From Tetragenococcus halophilus (GTDB lineage: Bacteria; Bacillota; Bacilli; Lactobacillales; Enterococcaceae), in the NCBI RefSeq assembly GCF_021474685.1, contig NZ_JAKEIT010000011.1, positions 1-64,000 of the forward strand: a stretch of DNA of 64,000 nucleotides. Direction: 5' to 3'. The notes beneath the pieces are model-generated. The model saw only the letters and a list, made by a program, of their open reading frames with translations. It was not told the DNA's origin and searched no databases. Shown here in pieces: positions 1 through 8,863 of the stretch. A program made the translations under genes and the position numbers. The stretch's first letter is position 1; each line of letters begins with the position of its first letter.

Positions 1-23
1 TATTTTATTGGTCAGTTAATATT

Positions 24-69
24 CATTACTTGTCTTTATATGCTAGAAGTAAGATAAGTAATGTTTTTT
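24..69 (+). terminator. Terminator of a gene upstream of the window
   Basis: An imperfect stem of about 14 bp (CATTACTTGTCTTT pairing with TAAGATAAGTAATG) is followed directly by a run of T. It probably ends a plus-strand gene that lies outside the window. Confidence 0.55.
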
Positions 70-145
70 ATTTATTTACTAAAAGACTATCCATGAAACT
101 TTGTAAGCGAATTATTAACAAATTAAGAAAAACAAAGATTTTTTG

Positions 146-174
146 TTGCATAAAATAAAAGAAGATTTCATAAT
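146..174 (+). promoter_or_regulatory. Promoter of the metal transporter operon
   Basis: TTGCAT (-35) and CATAAT (-10) are separated by 17 bp. The predicted transcription start lies just before the palindromic operator at 191-204. Confidence 0.5.
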
Positions 175-190
175 GGACTTAAAGATAAAA

Positions 191-204
191 TTAGGTACAC
201 CTAA
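191..204. promoter_or_regulatory. DtxR/MntR-type operator palindrome
   Basis: TTAGGTACACCTAA is a perfect palindrome with 6-bp arms around a central AC. TTAGG half-sites are typical of DtxR/MntR-family metalloregulators. It sits between the predicted transcription start and the ribosome binding site, where a bound repressor would block transcription. Metal repression is inferred from the motif and from the transporter downstream. Confidence 0.6.
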
Positions 205-229
205 AAAATACACAATATGGAGGAAGACG

Positions 230-961
230 ATGATAGCATTTGATAAGATATCTGCTAGTTATGACGGTGTTCATCAAGCAGTGGAAGATGTAACTTTTAC
301 CATTGATCAGCCAGCGATTATCGGTATTATTGGCCCTAACGGCGCTGGTAAGTCAACCTTTATCAAAGCTGCCCTGCAATTGATAGAAGGAACAGGTACA
401 ACAACAGTAGATGGAGAACCACTACAAAAAAGACAAAAAGAAGTTGCTTATGTAGAACAAAAAAGTGATATCGATTATACATTTCCGATAACAGTTCGTG
501 AATGTGTTTCCCTAGGTTTATATCCGGACAAACGATTTTTTGAACGGATAACAAATGAAGATTGGAAAAAAGTTGATCGTGCTTTGAGTTTAGTGAAGAT
601 GGAAGACTTTAAGAATCGACAAATTAGCGAATTATCTGGTGGGCAATTTCAAAGAATTCTGATTGCACGTACTTTTGTTCAAGACGCGACCTTTATTTTC
701 CTAGATGAGCCATTTGTAGGAATTGATGCCACCAGTGAACAAATTATAATGGACCTTTTGAACGATTTTAAAACAAGAGGAAAAGAAATATTTATTGTTC
801 ATCATGATTTAAGTAAAGTTGAAAGATATTTTGATGAATTAGTTATCTTAAATAAAACACTGATTGCTCAAGGGCCAACAGAAGAAGTTTTTACGGAAAA
901 GAATTTGAAACAAGCCTTTGGCGATACGATATTTGTTAGAGGAGGTCAGTCAAATGATTAG
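230..961 (+). CDS. Metal (Mn-type) ABC transporter ATP-binding protein
   Basis: ATPase of a cluster A-I metal importer, expected to power uptake of Mn2+ or a related divalent metal at the inner face of the membrane. The 243-aa protein has a Walker A motif GPNGAGKS at residues 35-42, an LSGGQ signature near 134 and a Walker B ending LDEP near 160. The ATG at 230 is chosen because GGAGGAAG lies just upstream; an in-frame ATG at 143 lies before the promoter and is not credible. The gene overlaps the next one by 8 bp, so translation is probably coupled. The operator at 191-204 suggests repression by an MntR/EfaR-like regulator. Confidence 0.88.
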   Translation: MIAFDKISASYDGVHQAVEDVTFTIDQPAIIGIIGPNGAGKSTFIKAALQLIEGTGTTTVDGEPLQKRQKEVAYVEQKSDIDYTFPITVRECVSLGLYPDKRFFERITNEDWKKVDRALSLVKMEDFKNRQISELSGGQFQRILIARTFVQDATFIFLDEPFVGIDATSEQIIMDLLNDFKTRGKEIFIVHHDLSKVERYFDELVILNKTLIAQGPTEEVFTEKNLKQAFGDTIFVRGGQSND

Positions 962-2720
962 TAATTTTATTGAAGGATTGATGGATTATCATTTCTTACA
1001 AAATGCTTTAGTGACCTCGGTTGCCATTGGTATCGTAGCAGGTGTAATTGGTTGTTTTATTATTTTAAGAGGAATGTCATTAATGGGAGACGCCATTTCT
1101 CACGCAGTTTTGCCCGGGGTGGCATTATCCTTTATTATAGGTGTTCATTATTTTATAGGAGCGGTCATATTTGGAGTTTTGGCTTCGATATTGATCACCT
1201 ATATTTCGCAAAATAGTACCATTAAAAGTGATACAGCGATTGGGATTACATTCAGTTCATTTCTAGCCTTAGGTGTTATTTTAATTGGTATAGCAAACAG
1301 TTCGACGGATTTGTTCCATATTTTATTTGGGAATGTGCTAGCAGTACAAGATGGAGATAAATGGTTGACGATTGGCATTGCAGTATTTGTTATTGCTTTA
1401 GTTATTATCTTTTATCGTTCTCTTTTAATCACATCTTTTGATTCCAATATGGCTAAGGCTTTTGGTATGCACGTACAATTTTATCATTACTTATTGATGA
1501 TTCTATTGACACTCGTTTCTGTTACAGCTATGCAAAGTGTCGGAACGATTTTGATTGTTGCGCTGCTAGTAACACCAGCAGCTACTGCTTATCTTTACAC
1601 TAAACGGCTTAAAACGATGATTGTAATATCTGCGATTTTAGGTGGTGTTTCCTCATTCCTAGGACTTTTCATCGGTTATAGTTTTAATATTGCAGCTGGT
1701 TCTAGTATCGTATTAACAGCAGCATTTATGTTTGTTATTGGTTTCTTCTTATCACCAAAACAACGCCTGCAACACGGCAAAAAAGCTTACTTTATTGTTG
1801 CATTAATCGCGGCATTATTTGCTGGTGGCATCGGTTTTTATGCTTATCAACAGTCTTCAAGCGCTAGTCAAGATGATGATAAATTAGATGTTGTTGCAAC
1901 GAATTCGATTATCAGCGATATGACCAAAGAAATTGCAGGAGATCGAATTGATTTACACAGTATCGTTCCTTATGGAAGAGACCCTCATGATTATGAGCCG
2001 CTTCCTGAAGATATTGAAGAATCGACTGAAGCTGACGTTATTTTTTATAATGGTTTAAACTTAGAGACAGGCGGTAACGCTTGGTTTAATAACCTGATGG
2101 AAAATGCGGATAAAGAAGAAGGCGAAGATTACTTTGCAGTAAGTGATGGTGTTGAGCCGCTTTATCTAGAAGAAGGCCAAGATGAAGGACAGCAAGATCC
2201 TCATGCTTGGATGAGTCTAGAAAATGGAATGACTTATGCTGAAAATATTGAAAAACAACTTAGCGAAAAAGACCCGCAAAATGCGGATTACTATGAAGAA
2301 AACTTGAACGACTATCTAGACGAATTAGATGACTTGGACCAAGAAGCCAAGAATAAATTTGATGATGTTCCTGATGATGAAAAATTACTAGTAACAAGCG
2401 AAGGGGCATTTAAATACTTCTCTGACGCTTATGATGTATCTGCTACTTATATTTGGGAAATCAATACTGAAGAAGAAGGCACACCAGAACAAACAAAAAG
2501 AGTGGTGGACCAACTTGATGAGACCAATGTCAAATCTTTATTTGTTGAAACAAGTGTGAATAAGAGCCCAATGCAAAGCGTTTCGCAGGACTCGGGGATA
2601 CCAATTCATTCTGAAATCTTTACCGATTCAATAGCTGAACCTGGTGAAGAAGGCGATAGTTATTACTCGATGATGAAATGGAATATCGATAAGATTCACG
2701 AAGGATTGACACAAGATTAA
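954..2720 (+). CDS. Fused metal ABC permease and substrate-binding protein
   Basis: One 588-aa polypeptide joins a multi-pass permease (about residues 1-280) to a metal-binding protein (about 310-588) through a transmembrane segment near 280-300. The binding domain keeps the cluster A-I ligands: DPHDYEP, DPHAW, then SEGAFKYF and FTDSIAE. The Glu and Asp in the last two motifs are what Mn/Fe-binding members have where Zn members usually carry His, so Mn is the better guess. In most relatives permease and lipoprotein are separate genes. ATG 954 has GGAGG at 941-945 and overlaps the ATPase stop. The C-terminal half is strongly acidic, as expected for an exported protein of a halophile. Confidence 0.85.
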   Translation: MISNFIEGLMDYHFLQNALVTSVAIGIVAGVIGCFIILRGMSLMGDAISHAVLPGVALSFIIGVHYFIGAVIFGVLASILITYISQNSTIKSDTAIGITFSSFLALGVILIGIANSSTDLFHILFGNVLAVQDGDKWLTIGIAVFVIALVIIFYRSLLITSFDSNMAKAFGMHVQFYHYLLMILLTLVSVTAMQSVGTILIVALLVTPAATAYLYTKRLKTMIVISAILGGVSSFLGLFIGYSFNIAAGSSIVLTAAFMFVIGFFLSPKQRLQHGKKAYFIVALIAALFAGGIGFYAYQQSSSASQDDDKLDVVATNSIISDMTKEIAGDRIDLHSIVPYGRDPHDYEPLPEDIEESTEADVIFYNGLNLETGGNAWFNNLMENADKEEGEDYFAVSDGVEPLYLEEGQDEGQQDPHAWMSLENGMTYAENIEKQLSEKDPQNADYYEENLNDYLDELDDLDQEAKNKFDDVPDDEKLLVTSEGAFKYFSDAYDVSATYIWEINTEEEGTPEQTKRVVDQLDETNVKSLFVETSVNKSPMQSVSQDSGIPIHSEIFTDSIAEPGEEGDSYYSMMKWNIDKIHEGLTQD

Positions 2721-2730
2721 TACAATAAAA

Positions 2731-2765
2731 CACCGTTGTAGTTTTTACAGCGGTGCTTTTTGTAT
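2731..2765 (+). terminator. Terminator of the metal transporter operon
   Basis: CACCGTTGTA pairs with TACAGCGGTG (one G-T pair) around a 5-base loop and is followed by CTTTTT. Confidence 0.85.
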
Positions 2766-2783
2766 ACAAATGACGTCTTATAA

Positions 2784-2985
2784 GTAGTTTTTGTCCCAAA
2801 GTCAGATAAAGAAGGGGCCAAAACTTTGACTATTGTCCTTTAGTATGGCGAAGTAGGGGCCAATTATCTGGCATTTGTCCCTAAGTCAGACAAAGGAAGG
2901 GGCCATGAACAGAGTAATTGTCCCTAAGTTTAACAAAGAAGAGACCATTAGCCTGTCTTTTGGACTAAAGGTACCCACAAGACAA
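2784..2985. repeat. Intergenic tandem array 1, 42-bp period
   Basis: Four imperfect units begin with TTGTCC at 2791, 2833, 2875 and 2918 (spacing 42, 42, 43), with a degenerate fifth near 2953. Each unit also carries a GGGGCCA-like block about 20 bp after TTGTCC. The third unit contains the dyad TTGTC...GACAA. The array lies between two terminators in the gap between convergent genes and has no credible ORF. Confidence 0.75.
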
Positions 2986-2986
2986 A

Positions 2987-3035
2987 AATAACTCCCAAAC
3001 AAGCACAGTTTTCGGTGCCATGGGAGTTATTTTTC
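2987..3035. terminator. Bidirectional terminator between convergent genes
   Basis: AATAACTCCCA pairs with TGGGAGTTATT around a 23-base loop. A T tract follows on the plus strand and an A-rich stretch precedes, so it can work both ways. The stop codon of the minus-strand gene lies inside the stem. Confidence 0.75.
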
Positions 3036-3902
3036 TTGTTCTACTTCTGCTGGTTTTTTAGCTAAATGATAATAAATTAGTTCGGGCGGCACGCCAAATC
3101 GTAGAGGCAAAAGTGAGGTGCCGATTCCATTGCTAATAGAAAGTAATGTTTTTTTACCTAACAAATACAAACCATGAGTATAGGTAATAGATCCCTTTAT
3201 TTTATAAAAAAGAAAAGGCAAACGAACTTGACCACCGTGGCTGTGTCCTGCTAGGATTAAGTCAAAGTTTTGAATGTTTTCAGTATCTAATACACCGTCA
3301 GGTTCATGAACTAAAAGAAGATGCCACTGGGCCAAGGTACGTTCAAAACTGAACTTTGGATTTCCGCTTAAACAATCATCCATTCCAGCAATATTAATGG
3401 AAACTTCATCATTTGAACCAAAGATCTCTTCATTTTCTAAAACAGTAAAACCGCCCTCGCTTAGGACTGTTTTGACAAAATAATAGCCTTCACTTCGATA
3501 ATCGTGATTTCCTAAAACAGCAATTTTACCCATAGGAGCAGCCATTCTATTTAGTTTTTCAACCAAACGCTGCGTTTCTTTATGCGGCCACTTCTCATAG
3601 TTATCAATCAAATCGCCGGTAAAGACAATTAGATCCGGGGCAATATCCATAATAGAACGAATAACACGATTAATACGTTGCGGTTTAAAATAGCGGGAAA
3701 AGTGGGAATCACTTAAATGACAAATAACGATGTTAGAATCATTTTCATAAAGATCGAAGGCATTGGAAATATCCAATACTTTTTTTTTATTTTTTTTAAT
3801 AAAATAATGTTTTTCTTTTAAACGACGCGGCTCAATGAAGACCATGTAAAAGATCAGGCAAAAAAAGAGGAATAAAATTCCCAAAATAATGTACATGTAC
3901 AT
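3027..3902 (-). CDS. Membrane-anchored metallophosphoesterase (YkuE-like)
   Basis: Calcineurin-like phosphoesterase of 291 aa with one N-terminal membrane helix (about residues 4-24). The metal-binding motifs appear in order: LSDSHFS, FTGDLID, LGNHDY and GHSHGGQ. Relatives such as YkuE are dinuclear-metal hydrolases of the cell surface or membrane, but the substrate here cannot be told from sequence. It is a single-gene unit convergent with the metal transporter. It starts at ATG 3902; a second in-frame ATG two codons later is an alternative start. Confidence 0.85.
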   Translation of the reverse strand: MYMYIILGILFLFFCLIFYMVFIEPRRLKEKHYFIKKNKKKVLDISNAFDLYENDSNIVICHLSDSHFSRYFKPQRINRVIRSIMDIAPDLIVFTGDLIDNYEKWPHKETQRLVEKLNRMAAPMGKIAVLGNHDYRSEGYYFVKTVLSEGGFTVLENEEIFGSNDEVSINIAGMDDCLSGNPKFSFERTLAQWHLLLVHEPDGVLDTENIQNFDLILAGHSHGGQVRLPFLFYKIKGSITYTHGLYLLGKKTLLSISNGIGTSLLPLRFGVPPELIYYHLAKKPAEVEQEK

Positions 3903-4107
3903 ATGTAATAGGTCTCCTTTGCCATTTTTTTAACACAACTATATATAGAATAATAGTGGAAATAAGAGAAAAATGCAATCGAACAAAGCAGAAAACTTAC
4001 ATATTGTTTGTGTTTAATAAAAAAGCCCTTAGTTCTAAAATTAAGAAAAATATGCTAGGATGTATAAGGAATTCAAACGGATCTTCAAATAAAAGGAGGA
4101 AATCTTT

Positions 4108-4878
4108 GTGATTTTTGATACACATACACACTTGAACGCTGAACAATTCGAAGGGATAGAGAAAGAAACGGTCGAACACGCTAAAGAATTGGGTGTTAGT
4201 GAAATGGCTGTTGTCGGTTTTGACTATCCAACAATTGAAAAAACGCAAAAACTAAGTCAAGAATATGACAATATTTATAGTATTGTGGGTTGGCATCCGA
4301 CTGAAGCTGGCAGTTATACCAAAGAAGTCGAAAATTATTTGCAAGAGGAACTAAGTAAGCAAAAGGTCGTTGCTTTAGGAGAAACAGGATTAGATTATCA
4401 CTGGATGGAAGATCCTAAAGAGGTGCAAGAAAAAGTTTTTCGTCGCCAAATTGCGATTGCCCGGGAAATGCATTTACCCTTTAGCGTACATAATCGAGAT
4501 GCCATGGAAGACACTTATCGTATCTTAAAAGACGAGAAAGTTCATGACATCGGTGGGATTATGCATAGTTTTAACGGCGATTACGAATGGGCGCAACGAT
4601 TTTTGGATTTAGGAATGCATTTGTCTTACAGCGGTGTTGTTACTTTTAAAAAGACATTAGAAGTACAAGAAGCAGCCCAAAAAATGCCATTTGATCGAAT
4701 GTTGGTCGAAACAGACGCACCCTATTTAGCACCCGTTCCTTACCGAGGGAAACAAAATGAACCGGGCTACACTCGCTATGTTGTCGAAAAAATTGCTGAA
4801 TTAAAAGATTTAAGCGTAGAAGAAGTGGCTGCCCAAACCACAGCCAATGCTCATCGCTTATTTGGTATTGAACAATGA
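4108..4878 (+). CDS. TatD-family metal-dependent hydrolase (DNase)
   Basis: TatD/YabD-like enzyme of 256 aa. It shows FDTHTHLN at the N-terminus, [20 protein letters not shown] and [10 protein letters not shown], which supply the two-metal site of this TIM-barrel family. Members act as 3'-5' exonucleases or DNases. The start is GTG 4108, with AAAGGAGG nine bases upstream. It is the first gene of the tatD-rnmV-rsmA operon and overlaps rnmV by 4 bp (ATGA). This gene order is common in Firmicutes. Confidence 0.93.
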   Translation: MIFDTHTHLNAEQFEGIEKETVEHAKELGVSEMAVVGFDYPTIEKTQKLSQEYDNIYSIVGWHPTEAGSYTKEVENYLQEELSKQKVVALGETGLDYHWMEDPKEVQEKVFRRQIAIAREMHLPFSVHNRDAMEDTYRILKDEKVHDIGGIMHSFNGDYEWAQRFLDLGMHLSYSGVVTFKKTLEVQEAAQKMPFDRMLVETDAPYLAPVPYRGKQNEPGYTRYVVEKIAELKDLSVEEVAAQTTANAHRLFGIEQ

Positions 4879-5441
4879 GCAAAGAAAAAATTGAAGAAGT
4901 TATTGTCGTTGAAGGTAAAGACGATACTCGTCGCCTCCAAGAGGTGCTAGCCGTAGATGCGATTGAGACAATTGGTTCAGCGATCAATGAAGAGATTATT
5001 GAACGTATTATTCATGCGCAAGAAACGCGGGGAGTCATCGTTTTTACCGATCCTGATTATTCAGGAGAAAAGATTCGAAAGATTATTATGGAAGAGGTTC
5101 CCGACGCTAAGCATGCGTTTTTACCGCGTGATAAAGCTCGAGGGAAGAAAAAATACGCTAGTTTAGGTGTAGAGCATGCTAGTGATGAAGCTATTTTGGC
5201 AGCACTAGAACATTTAGCAACACCCACTAAGGAAAAAGATATTCCTAAAATTCCGCGTCAAATTTTGCTAGATTATGGTCTAATAGGCGGACAAAAAGCG
5301 AAAAGACGACGTGAGTTATTAGGAGATGAGTTACGAATTGGTTATACAAATGGTAAACAACTGGAGAAACGTTTGACAATGTTTCGGGTGACAGAAGAAG
5401 ACTTAGTAAAAGCCATGAAAATTGTGGAGGAAAATTTGTGA
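4875..5441 (+). CDS. rnmV: Ribonuclease M5
   Basis: RNase M5, which matures the 5S rRNA precursor. The 188-aa protein has a Toprim domain with [11 protein letters not shown] (catalytic Glu) and [12 protein letters not shown] (metal-binding DxD). A C-terminal basic region follows. It overlaps tatD by 4 bp and rsmA by 4 bp, so the three genes are translationally coupled. Confidence 0.95.
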   Translation: MSKEKIEEVIVVEGKDDTRRLQEVLAVDAIETIGSAINEEIIERIIHAQETRGVIVFTDPDYSGEKIRKIIMEEVPDAKHAFLPRDKARGKKKYASLGVEHASDEAILAALEHLATPTKEKDIPKIPRQILLDYGLIGGQKAKRRRELLGDELRIGYTNGKQLEKRLTMFRVTEEDLVKAMKIVEENL

Positions 5442-6331
5442 AAGACAACAGAGAAATTGCGGTACCTTCAAAAACAAAAGAAATCTTAGTGCGTCACGGC
5501 TTTACTTTGAAAAAAAGCCTAGGACAAAATTTTTTAACAGACCCCAACATTTTGCATAAAATTGTAGCAGCTGCAGAGATAACTAAAAACAATAATGTCA
5601 TTGAAGTAGGGCCGGGGATTGGTGCTTTAACCGAGCACTTAGCACAAAAGGCGAATCAAGTGTTGGCTTTTGAAATTGATCAACGCTTGATACCCGTCTT
5701 AGCAGATACTTTACAAGCATTTGAGAATGTAACGATTGTCAATCAAGATGTTTTACAAACAGATTTAGTTAAAACAACGGAAAAAGTGTTTACCAAAGAT
5801 TTGCCAGTAAAAGTGGTCGCAAATTTACCTTATTACATCACGACACCTATTATGATGCATTTTTTAGAATCGGACCTAGCAGTCCATCAAATGATTGTTA
5901 TGCTGCAAAAGGAAGTGGCAGAGCGTATTAACGCAAAGCCTGGGACAAAAGACTATGGTTCATTAACGATTGCCGTGCAATACTATATGGCCACCGAGAT
6001 TTCCTTTATTGTACCTAAAACGGTTTTCGTTCCTCAACCCAAGGTGGATTCTGCTTTATTGAAATTAACTCGCCGCAAGCAGCCTAAAGTACAAGTAACG
6101 AATGAAAAAGCATTCTTTAAACTAACAAAAGCTGCTTTCCAGTTACGTCGAAAAACTTTGTGGAATAACTTACAGCACGCTTACGGCAAAGAAACTGTCA
6201 CTAAAACAAGGCTAAAAAAAAGTTTAGCAGAAGCTGAAATCGATCCATCACGTCGTGGAGAAACCTTATCGTTAGAGGAATTTGCTCGTTTGAGTAATCG
6301 GATGGAAGAAAATAGAATTGAAAAAGAATAA
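5438..6331 (+). CDS. rsmA: 16S rRNA dimethyladenosine transferase RsmA (KsgA)
   Basis: SAM-dependent methyltransferase that dimethylates two adjacent adenines near the 3' end of 16S rRNA. The 297-aa protein carries [11 protein letters not shown], the SAM-binding motif [11 protein letters not shown] and the catalytic [10 protein letters not shown] motif, followed by a C-terminal helical domain. The start is GTG 5438, overlapping the rnmV stop, with GGAGGA upstream inside rnmV. It ends 6 bp before a strong terminator. Confidence 0.96.
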   Translation: MKDNREIAVPSKTKEILVRHGFTLKKSLGQNFLTDPNILHKIVAAAEITKNNNVIEVGPGIGALTEHLAQKANQVLAFEIDQRLIPVLADTLQAFENVTIVNQDVLQTDLVKTTEKVFTKDLPVKVVANLPYYITTPIMMHFLESDLAVHQMIVMLQKEVAERINAKPGTKDYGSLTIAVQYYMATEISFIVPKTVFVPQPKVDSALLKLTRRKQPKVQVTNEKAFFKLTKAAFQLRRKTLWNNLQHAYGKETVTKTRLKKSLAEAEIDPSRRGETLSLEEFARLSNRMEENRIEKE

Positions 6332-6336
6332 AAAGA

Positions 6337-6364
6337 GCGAGCTGTCTTGACAGCTCGCCTTTTT
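6337..6364 (+). terminator. Terminator after rsmA
   Basis: GCGAGCTGTC and GACAGCTCGC form a perfect 10-bp stem with a TT loop, followed by CCTTTTT. A second hairpin, AGGTGTC-AA-GACACCT, lies about 22 bp downstream, before the next gene. Its core (TGTCAAGACA) is complementary to the core of this terminator. Confidence 0.92.
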
Positions 6365-6419
6365 GTCAGTAAACTTAGCTCAACTAAAGGTGTCAAGACA
6401 CCTGATAAGGAGAACTTAA

Positions 6420-6998
6420 ATGAAAAGAAACTCTGTGCAACAGTTAACGATTTCAGCTTTATTAATTGCTTTAGGCGTATTAATTCCTCTTGTTATGCCA
6501 CGGATTGTGATTGGTCCTGCTTCATTTACCTTGGCAAGTCATGTGCCATTATTTGTAGCGATGTTTTTTTCACCACGGATGGCGGTTATTGTTGCCTTAG
6601 GTACGACTTTTGGTTTTTTATTAACGGCGCCTTTTATTATTGCCTTGCGGGCATTGTCTCACTTGGTTTTTGCCCTACTAGGTGCTTGGTATTTACAAAA
6701 ACGACCACAAATTGTTTATCAACCGAAGAAGTTTCAATTATATAATTTTGCTATAGCAATCATTCATGCTGCGATTGAAACGTTCGTTGTAGCGGCCTTT
6801 TTACTAGGGGGCAGTTCGCAAGTTCATTATGAGGGTTCCTTATTTGTTTTATTATTTGGTTTTATCGGAATCGGCGGGGTTATTCATAGTCTGATTGACT
6901 ATAATATCGCTTTTTTTGTAGTGAAAACTCTTAGTAAAGTTTATGCAGTCCCTGTATTTAAAAAAGCTAAAACAATCGCTTTCCCCAAAGTAAAGTAA
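6420..6998 (+). CDS. Integral membrane protein, possible NiaX-like ECF S component
   Basis: A 192-aa protein with about six hydrophobic segments and a short basic C-terminus. Its size and the segment GPASFTLASHVPLF, followed by an FSPRMAVIVALGT helix, look like the NiaX family of vitamin-binding S components of ECF transporters (niacin). The shared ECF module would be encoded elsewhere. I cannot confirm substrate or family without a profile search. ATG 6420 has AAGGAG ten bases upstream. It sits alone behind the rsmA terminator, and no clear terminator follows it. Confidence 0.6.
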   Translation: MKRNSVQQLTISALLIALGVLIPLVMPRIVIGPASFTLASHVPLFVAMFFSPRMAVIVALGTTFGFLLTAPFIIALRALSHLVFALLGAWYLQKRPQIVYQPKKFQLYNFAIAIIHAAIETFVVAAFLLGGSSQVHYEGSLFVLLFGFIGIGGVIHSLIDYNIAFFVVKTLSKVYAVPVFKKAKTIAFPKVK

Positions 6999-7142
6999 AA
7001 AGTTAGCGAAAAAAGTCTTGCGATCGTACCAAAAATAAAATGACGTTTGCGATAAACTTCAAGCAAAACTTATGGCAAATTTATTATTGGCAAGAAAAAA
7101 TAGCAAAGGTCTATTTCTCATAAAAATAGGCGAATAAACTTA

Positions 7143-7157
7143 ATTGTAAGAAAATTC
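7143..7157. promoter_or_regulatory. CodY-like box upstream of the amidohydrolase
   Basis: AATTGTAAGAAAATT matches the CodY consensus AATTTTCNGAAAATT with two mismatches and lies just upstream of the -35 hexamer. The same arrangement recurs before the interrupted membrane-protein gene at 8544. Confidence 0.45.
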
Positions 7158-7168
7158 CAAAATAAGCT

Positions 7169-7197
7169 TTACAATCTCATGAATTAGATTTACCATG
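7169..7197 (+). promoter_or_regulatory. Promoter of the amidohydrolase gene
   Basis: TTTACA, 17 bp, TACCAT. The hexamers, the spacer (ATTAGATT) and the upstream AGAAAATTCCAAAA block are shared with the promoter at 8570-8598. Confidence 0.6.
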
Positions 7198-7228
7198 TTT
7201 TTTAAATATAAAGAAAGAAGTCTGATAT

Positions 7229-8395
7229 ATGACCAAAACATTATATAAAAACGCACAGGTATTTACTGGAAAAAATGAGCAATTTGAAAGCTTAAATTTT
7301 GTCATGGATGATGAAAATGGCAGATTTGTCCAAGAGAAACAAGGGGACCAAACAGTGGATCTTGCTGGCAAATATGTCATGCCGGGAATGATTAACGCCC
7401 ACACGCATATTGTAGCTGACCCTTATGGGAAAATTGCGCAATTGGGTTCTCCGGATGCGACAGCGCCAACGGCTACTTTTTTGGCCTTAAACAATTTACA
7501 AAAATTATTAGCAGACGGAGTTACCTACATTCGCGACGTTGGCTCGATCGCTGATATTGATATCGAATTAGCTGCACTTGAAAGACAAGGAGAATTATTT
7601 GCGCCGGGTATTGTTGCTTCAGGTTCTCCGCTAACTATGACAGGTGGACATTTCAGTGCGGGTTCTTATGAGGTTGACGGTGTTGATGAGGTAAGAAAAT
7701 ATGCTCGGGTATTATTGAAAAAAGGCGTCAATAATATTAAATTGATGGCAACTGGTGGTGTATCTTTTGATGGCGAAACGCCTCATGATATTCAATTAAC
7801 AGAAGCCGAATTAAAAGCCGCTGTAGAAGAAGCGCATCATAAAGGGCGCACCGCCAATGCTCATGCTCAAGGAACAGAAGGTATCCAAAATGCACTCCGT
7901 GCGGGTGTCGATTCTATCGAGCATGCAGTTTATTTAGATGAAAAAACCATTGAGATGTTTTTACAAAAGGGAACTTATATTGTGCCGACATTAGCTGCCC
8001 CTTGGGCAATTAATCAAAATTCAGAAACGCTTCCTGATTTCATGGTTAAAAAATCGATAGAGCTGGCACAAGCTCATATACAAAGCATCGGTAAAGCCGC
8101 TAAAGCCGGCGTAAAATTGGCTATGGGAACCGATTCAGGTACTGCCTTTAATAATTTTGATAAAAATTCTTCCATCGAGCTTGAACTCATGGCAGATGCC
8201 GGTGTAACGAATTTACAAGTCCTTCAGGCAGCAACGGTGAATGCAGCACAATTATTACAAATTGATCAACAAGCAGGAACGATTGAACCCGACAAAATGG
8301 CTGATTTTATTGTTCTAGATGAGAACCCATTAACAGAGATTAAAGTCTTGCAAAAAGAAAAAACAGTTTATAAAAAAGGCAAAAAAGTAGAATAA
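7229..8395 (+). CDS. Amidohydrolase (imidazolonepropionase/prolidase-like)
   Basis: Zn-dependent amidohydrolase of 388 aa. The metal ligands are visible as NAHTHI, IKLMATGG (candidate bridging Lys), NAHAQG, SIEHAV and GTDSGT, and the C-terminal region ends in the usual ADFIVLDENPL segment. Relatives include Xaa-Pro/Xaa-Arg dipeptidases and imidazolonepropionase-like enzymes. The neighbours (YfcC-type transporter, isoaspartyl dipeptidase) and the CodY-like box favour a peptide or amino-acid amide substrate. ATG 7229 follows a weak AAGAAAG ribosome binding site. A terminator follows at 8411. Confidence 0.8.
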   Translation: MTKTLYKNAQVFTGKNEQFESLNFVMDDENGRFVQEKQGDQTVDLAGKYVMPGMINAHTHIVADPYGKIAQLGSPDATAPTATFLALNNLQKLLADGVTYIRDVGSIADIDIELAALERQGELFAPGIVASGSPLTMTGGHFSAGSYEVDGVDEVRKYARVLLKKGVNNIKLMATGGVSFDGETPHDIQLTEAELKAAVEEAHHKGRTANAHAQGTEGIQNALRAGVDSIEHAVYLDEKTIEMFLQKGTYIVPTLAAPWAINQNSETLPDFMVKKSIELAQAHIQSIGKAAKAGVKLAMGTDSGTAFNNFDKNSSIELELMADAGVTNLQVLQAATVNAAQLLQIDQQAGTIEPDKMADFIVLDENPLTEIKVLQKEKTVYKKGKKVE

Positions 8396-8410
8396 TCGAT
8401 GACTATAAAT

Positions 8411-8456
8411 GTCCAAATGTTAGTTTTAGAAACTAGCGTTTGGGCGTTTTTGTTAG
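8411..8456 (+). terminator. Terminator after the amidohydrolase
   Basis: CCAAATGTTAGTTT pairs with AAACTAGCGTTTGG (two G-T pairs) around a 3-base loop and is followed by GCGTTTTTG. Confidence 0.85.
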
Positions 8457-8543
8457 TTATTTGAAGAATGGTTTTTGTTGAAAGAAAAATTATTTGTCAA
8501 AAAATCAATCGTCGTTAATATGATAAAAAATTTGAAAATAAAA

Positions 8544-8558
8544 AGTTTTGAGAAAATT
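8544..8558. promoter_or_regulatory. CodY-like box upstream of the interrupted membrane-protein gene
   Basis: AGTTTTGAGAAAATT matches AATTTTCNGAAAATT with two mismatches, at the same distance from the promoter as the box at 7143. Confidence 0.45.
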
Positions 8559-8569
8559 CCAAAAAATAC

Positions 8570-8598
8570 TTTACATACAAATAAATTAGGTTTAGTAT
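8570..8598 (+). promoter_or_regulatory. Promoter of the interrupted membrane-protein gene
   Basis: TTTACA, 17 bp, TAGTAT. It is nearly a copy of the promoter at 7169-7197, including AGAAAATTCCAAAA upstream and ATTAGGTTTA in the spacer. Confidence 0.6.
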
Positions 8599-8635
8599 TT
8601 GTTTTTATCAAATCAAAAGACCAAGGAGGGATGGT

Positions 8636-8863
8636 ATGAAATATTTAATCGCCTTTTTAGTAGTTATGGTATTTATTTTTATTGGTGAATGGGTATCAAC
8701 TTTTTCAAAGGCATATATTCCATCAATTTTTATAACAGCTATTTTATTTATTATAGGATTCTGGACGATTTTACCCAAAGATATTGCGGTTCAAGCGTCT
8801 TTTGGCGATGAGTTTATCGCGATTATCGTTCCTGTCTTATTAGTTCATCTGGGAACAATGATG
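8636..8863 (+). pseudogene. 5' part of a membrane-protein gene split by a transposon
   Basis: This fragment encodes the first 76 residues (about two to three membrane helices) of a transporter-like protein, with AAGGAGG and ATG 8636 intact. It is cut exactly at the 8-bp target duplication CAATGATG. The reading frame resumes in frame at 12639 on the far side of the transposon. Rejoined without the insert, the gene would encode about 390 aa. It has its own CodY-like box and promoter. I do not recognise the family with confidence; context suggests a transporter linked to peptide or amide catabolism. Confidence 0.85.
8856..8863. repeat. 8-bp target site duplication, left copy
   Basis: CAATGATG abuts the left end of the first IS copy and is repeated at 12631-12638 after the second copy. 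Eight bp is the normal duplication length for IS6-family elements. Confidence 0.92.

Noticed and set aside
143-229. Upstream ATG for the metal ATPase
   Set aside because: It lies before the promoter and operator and has no ribosome binding site; ATG 230 has both good spacing and family-like N-terminus.
6347-6745. 132-aa ORF overlapping the NiaX-like gene
   Set aside because: It starts inside the rsmA terminator and is a cysteine-rich shadow frame of a clear membrane-protein gene.
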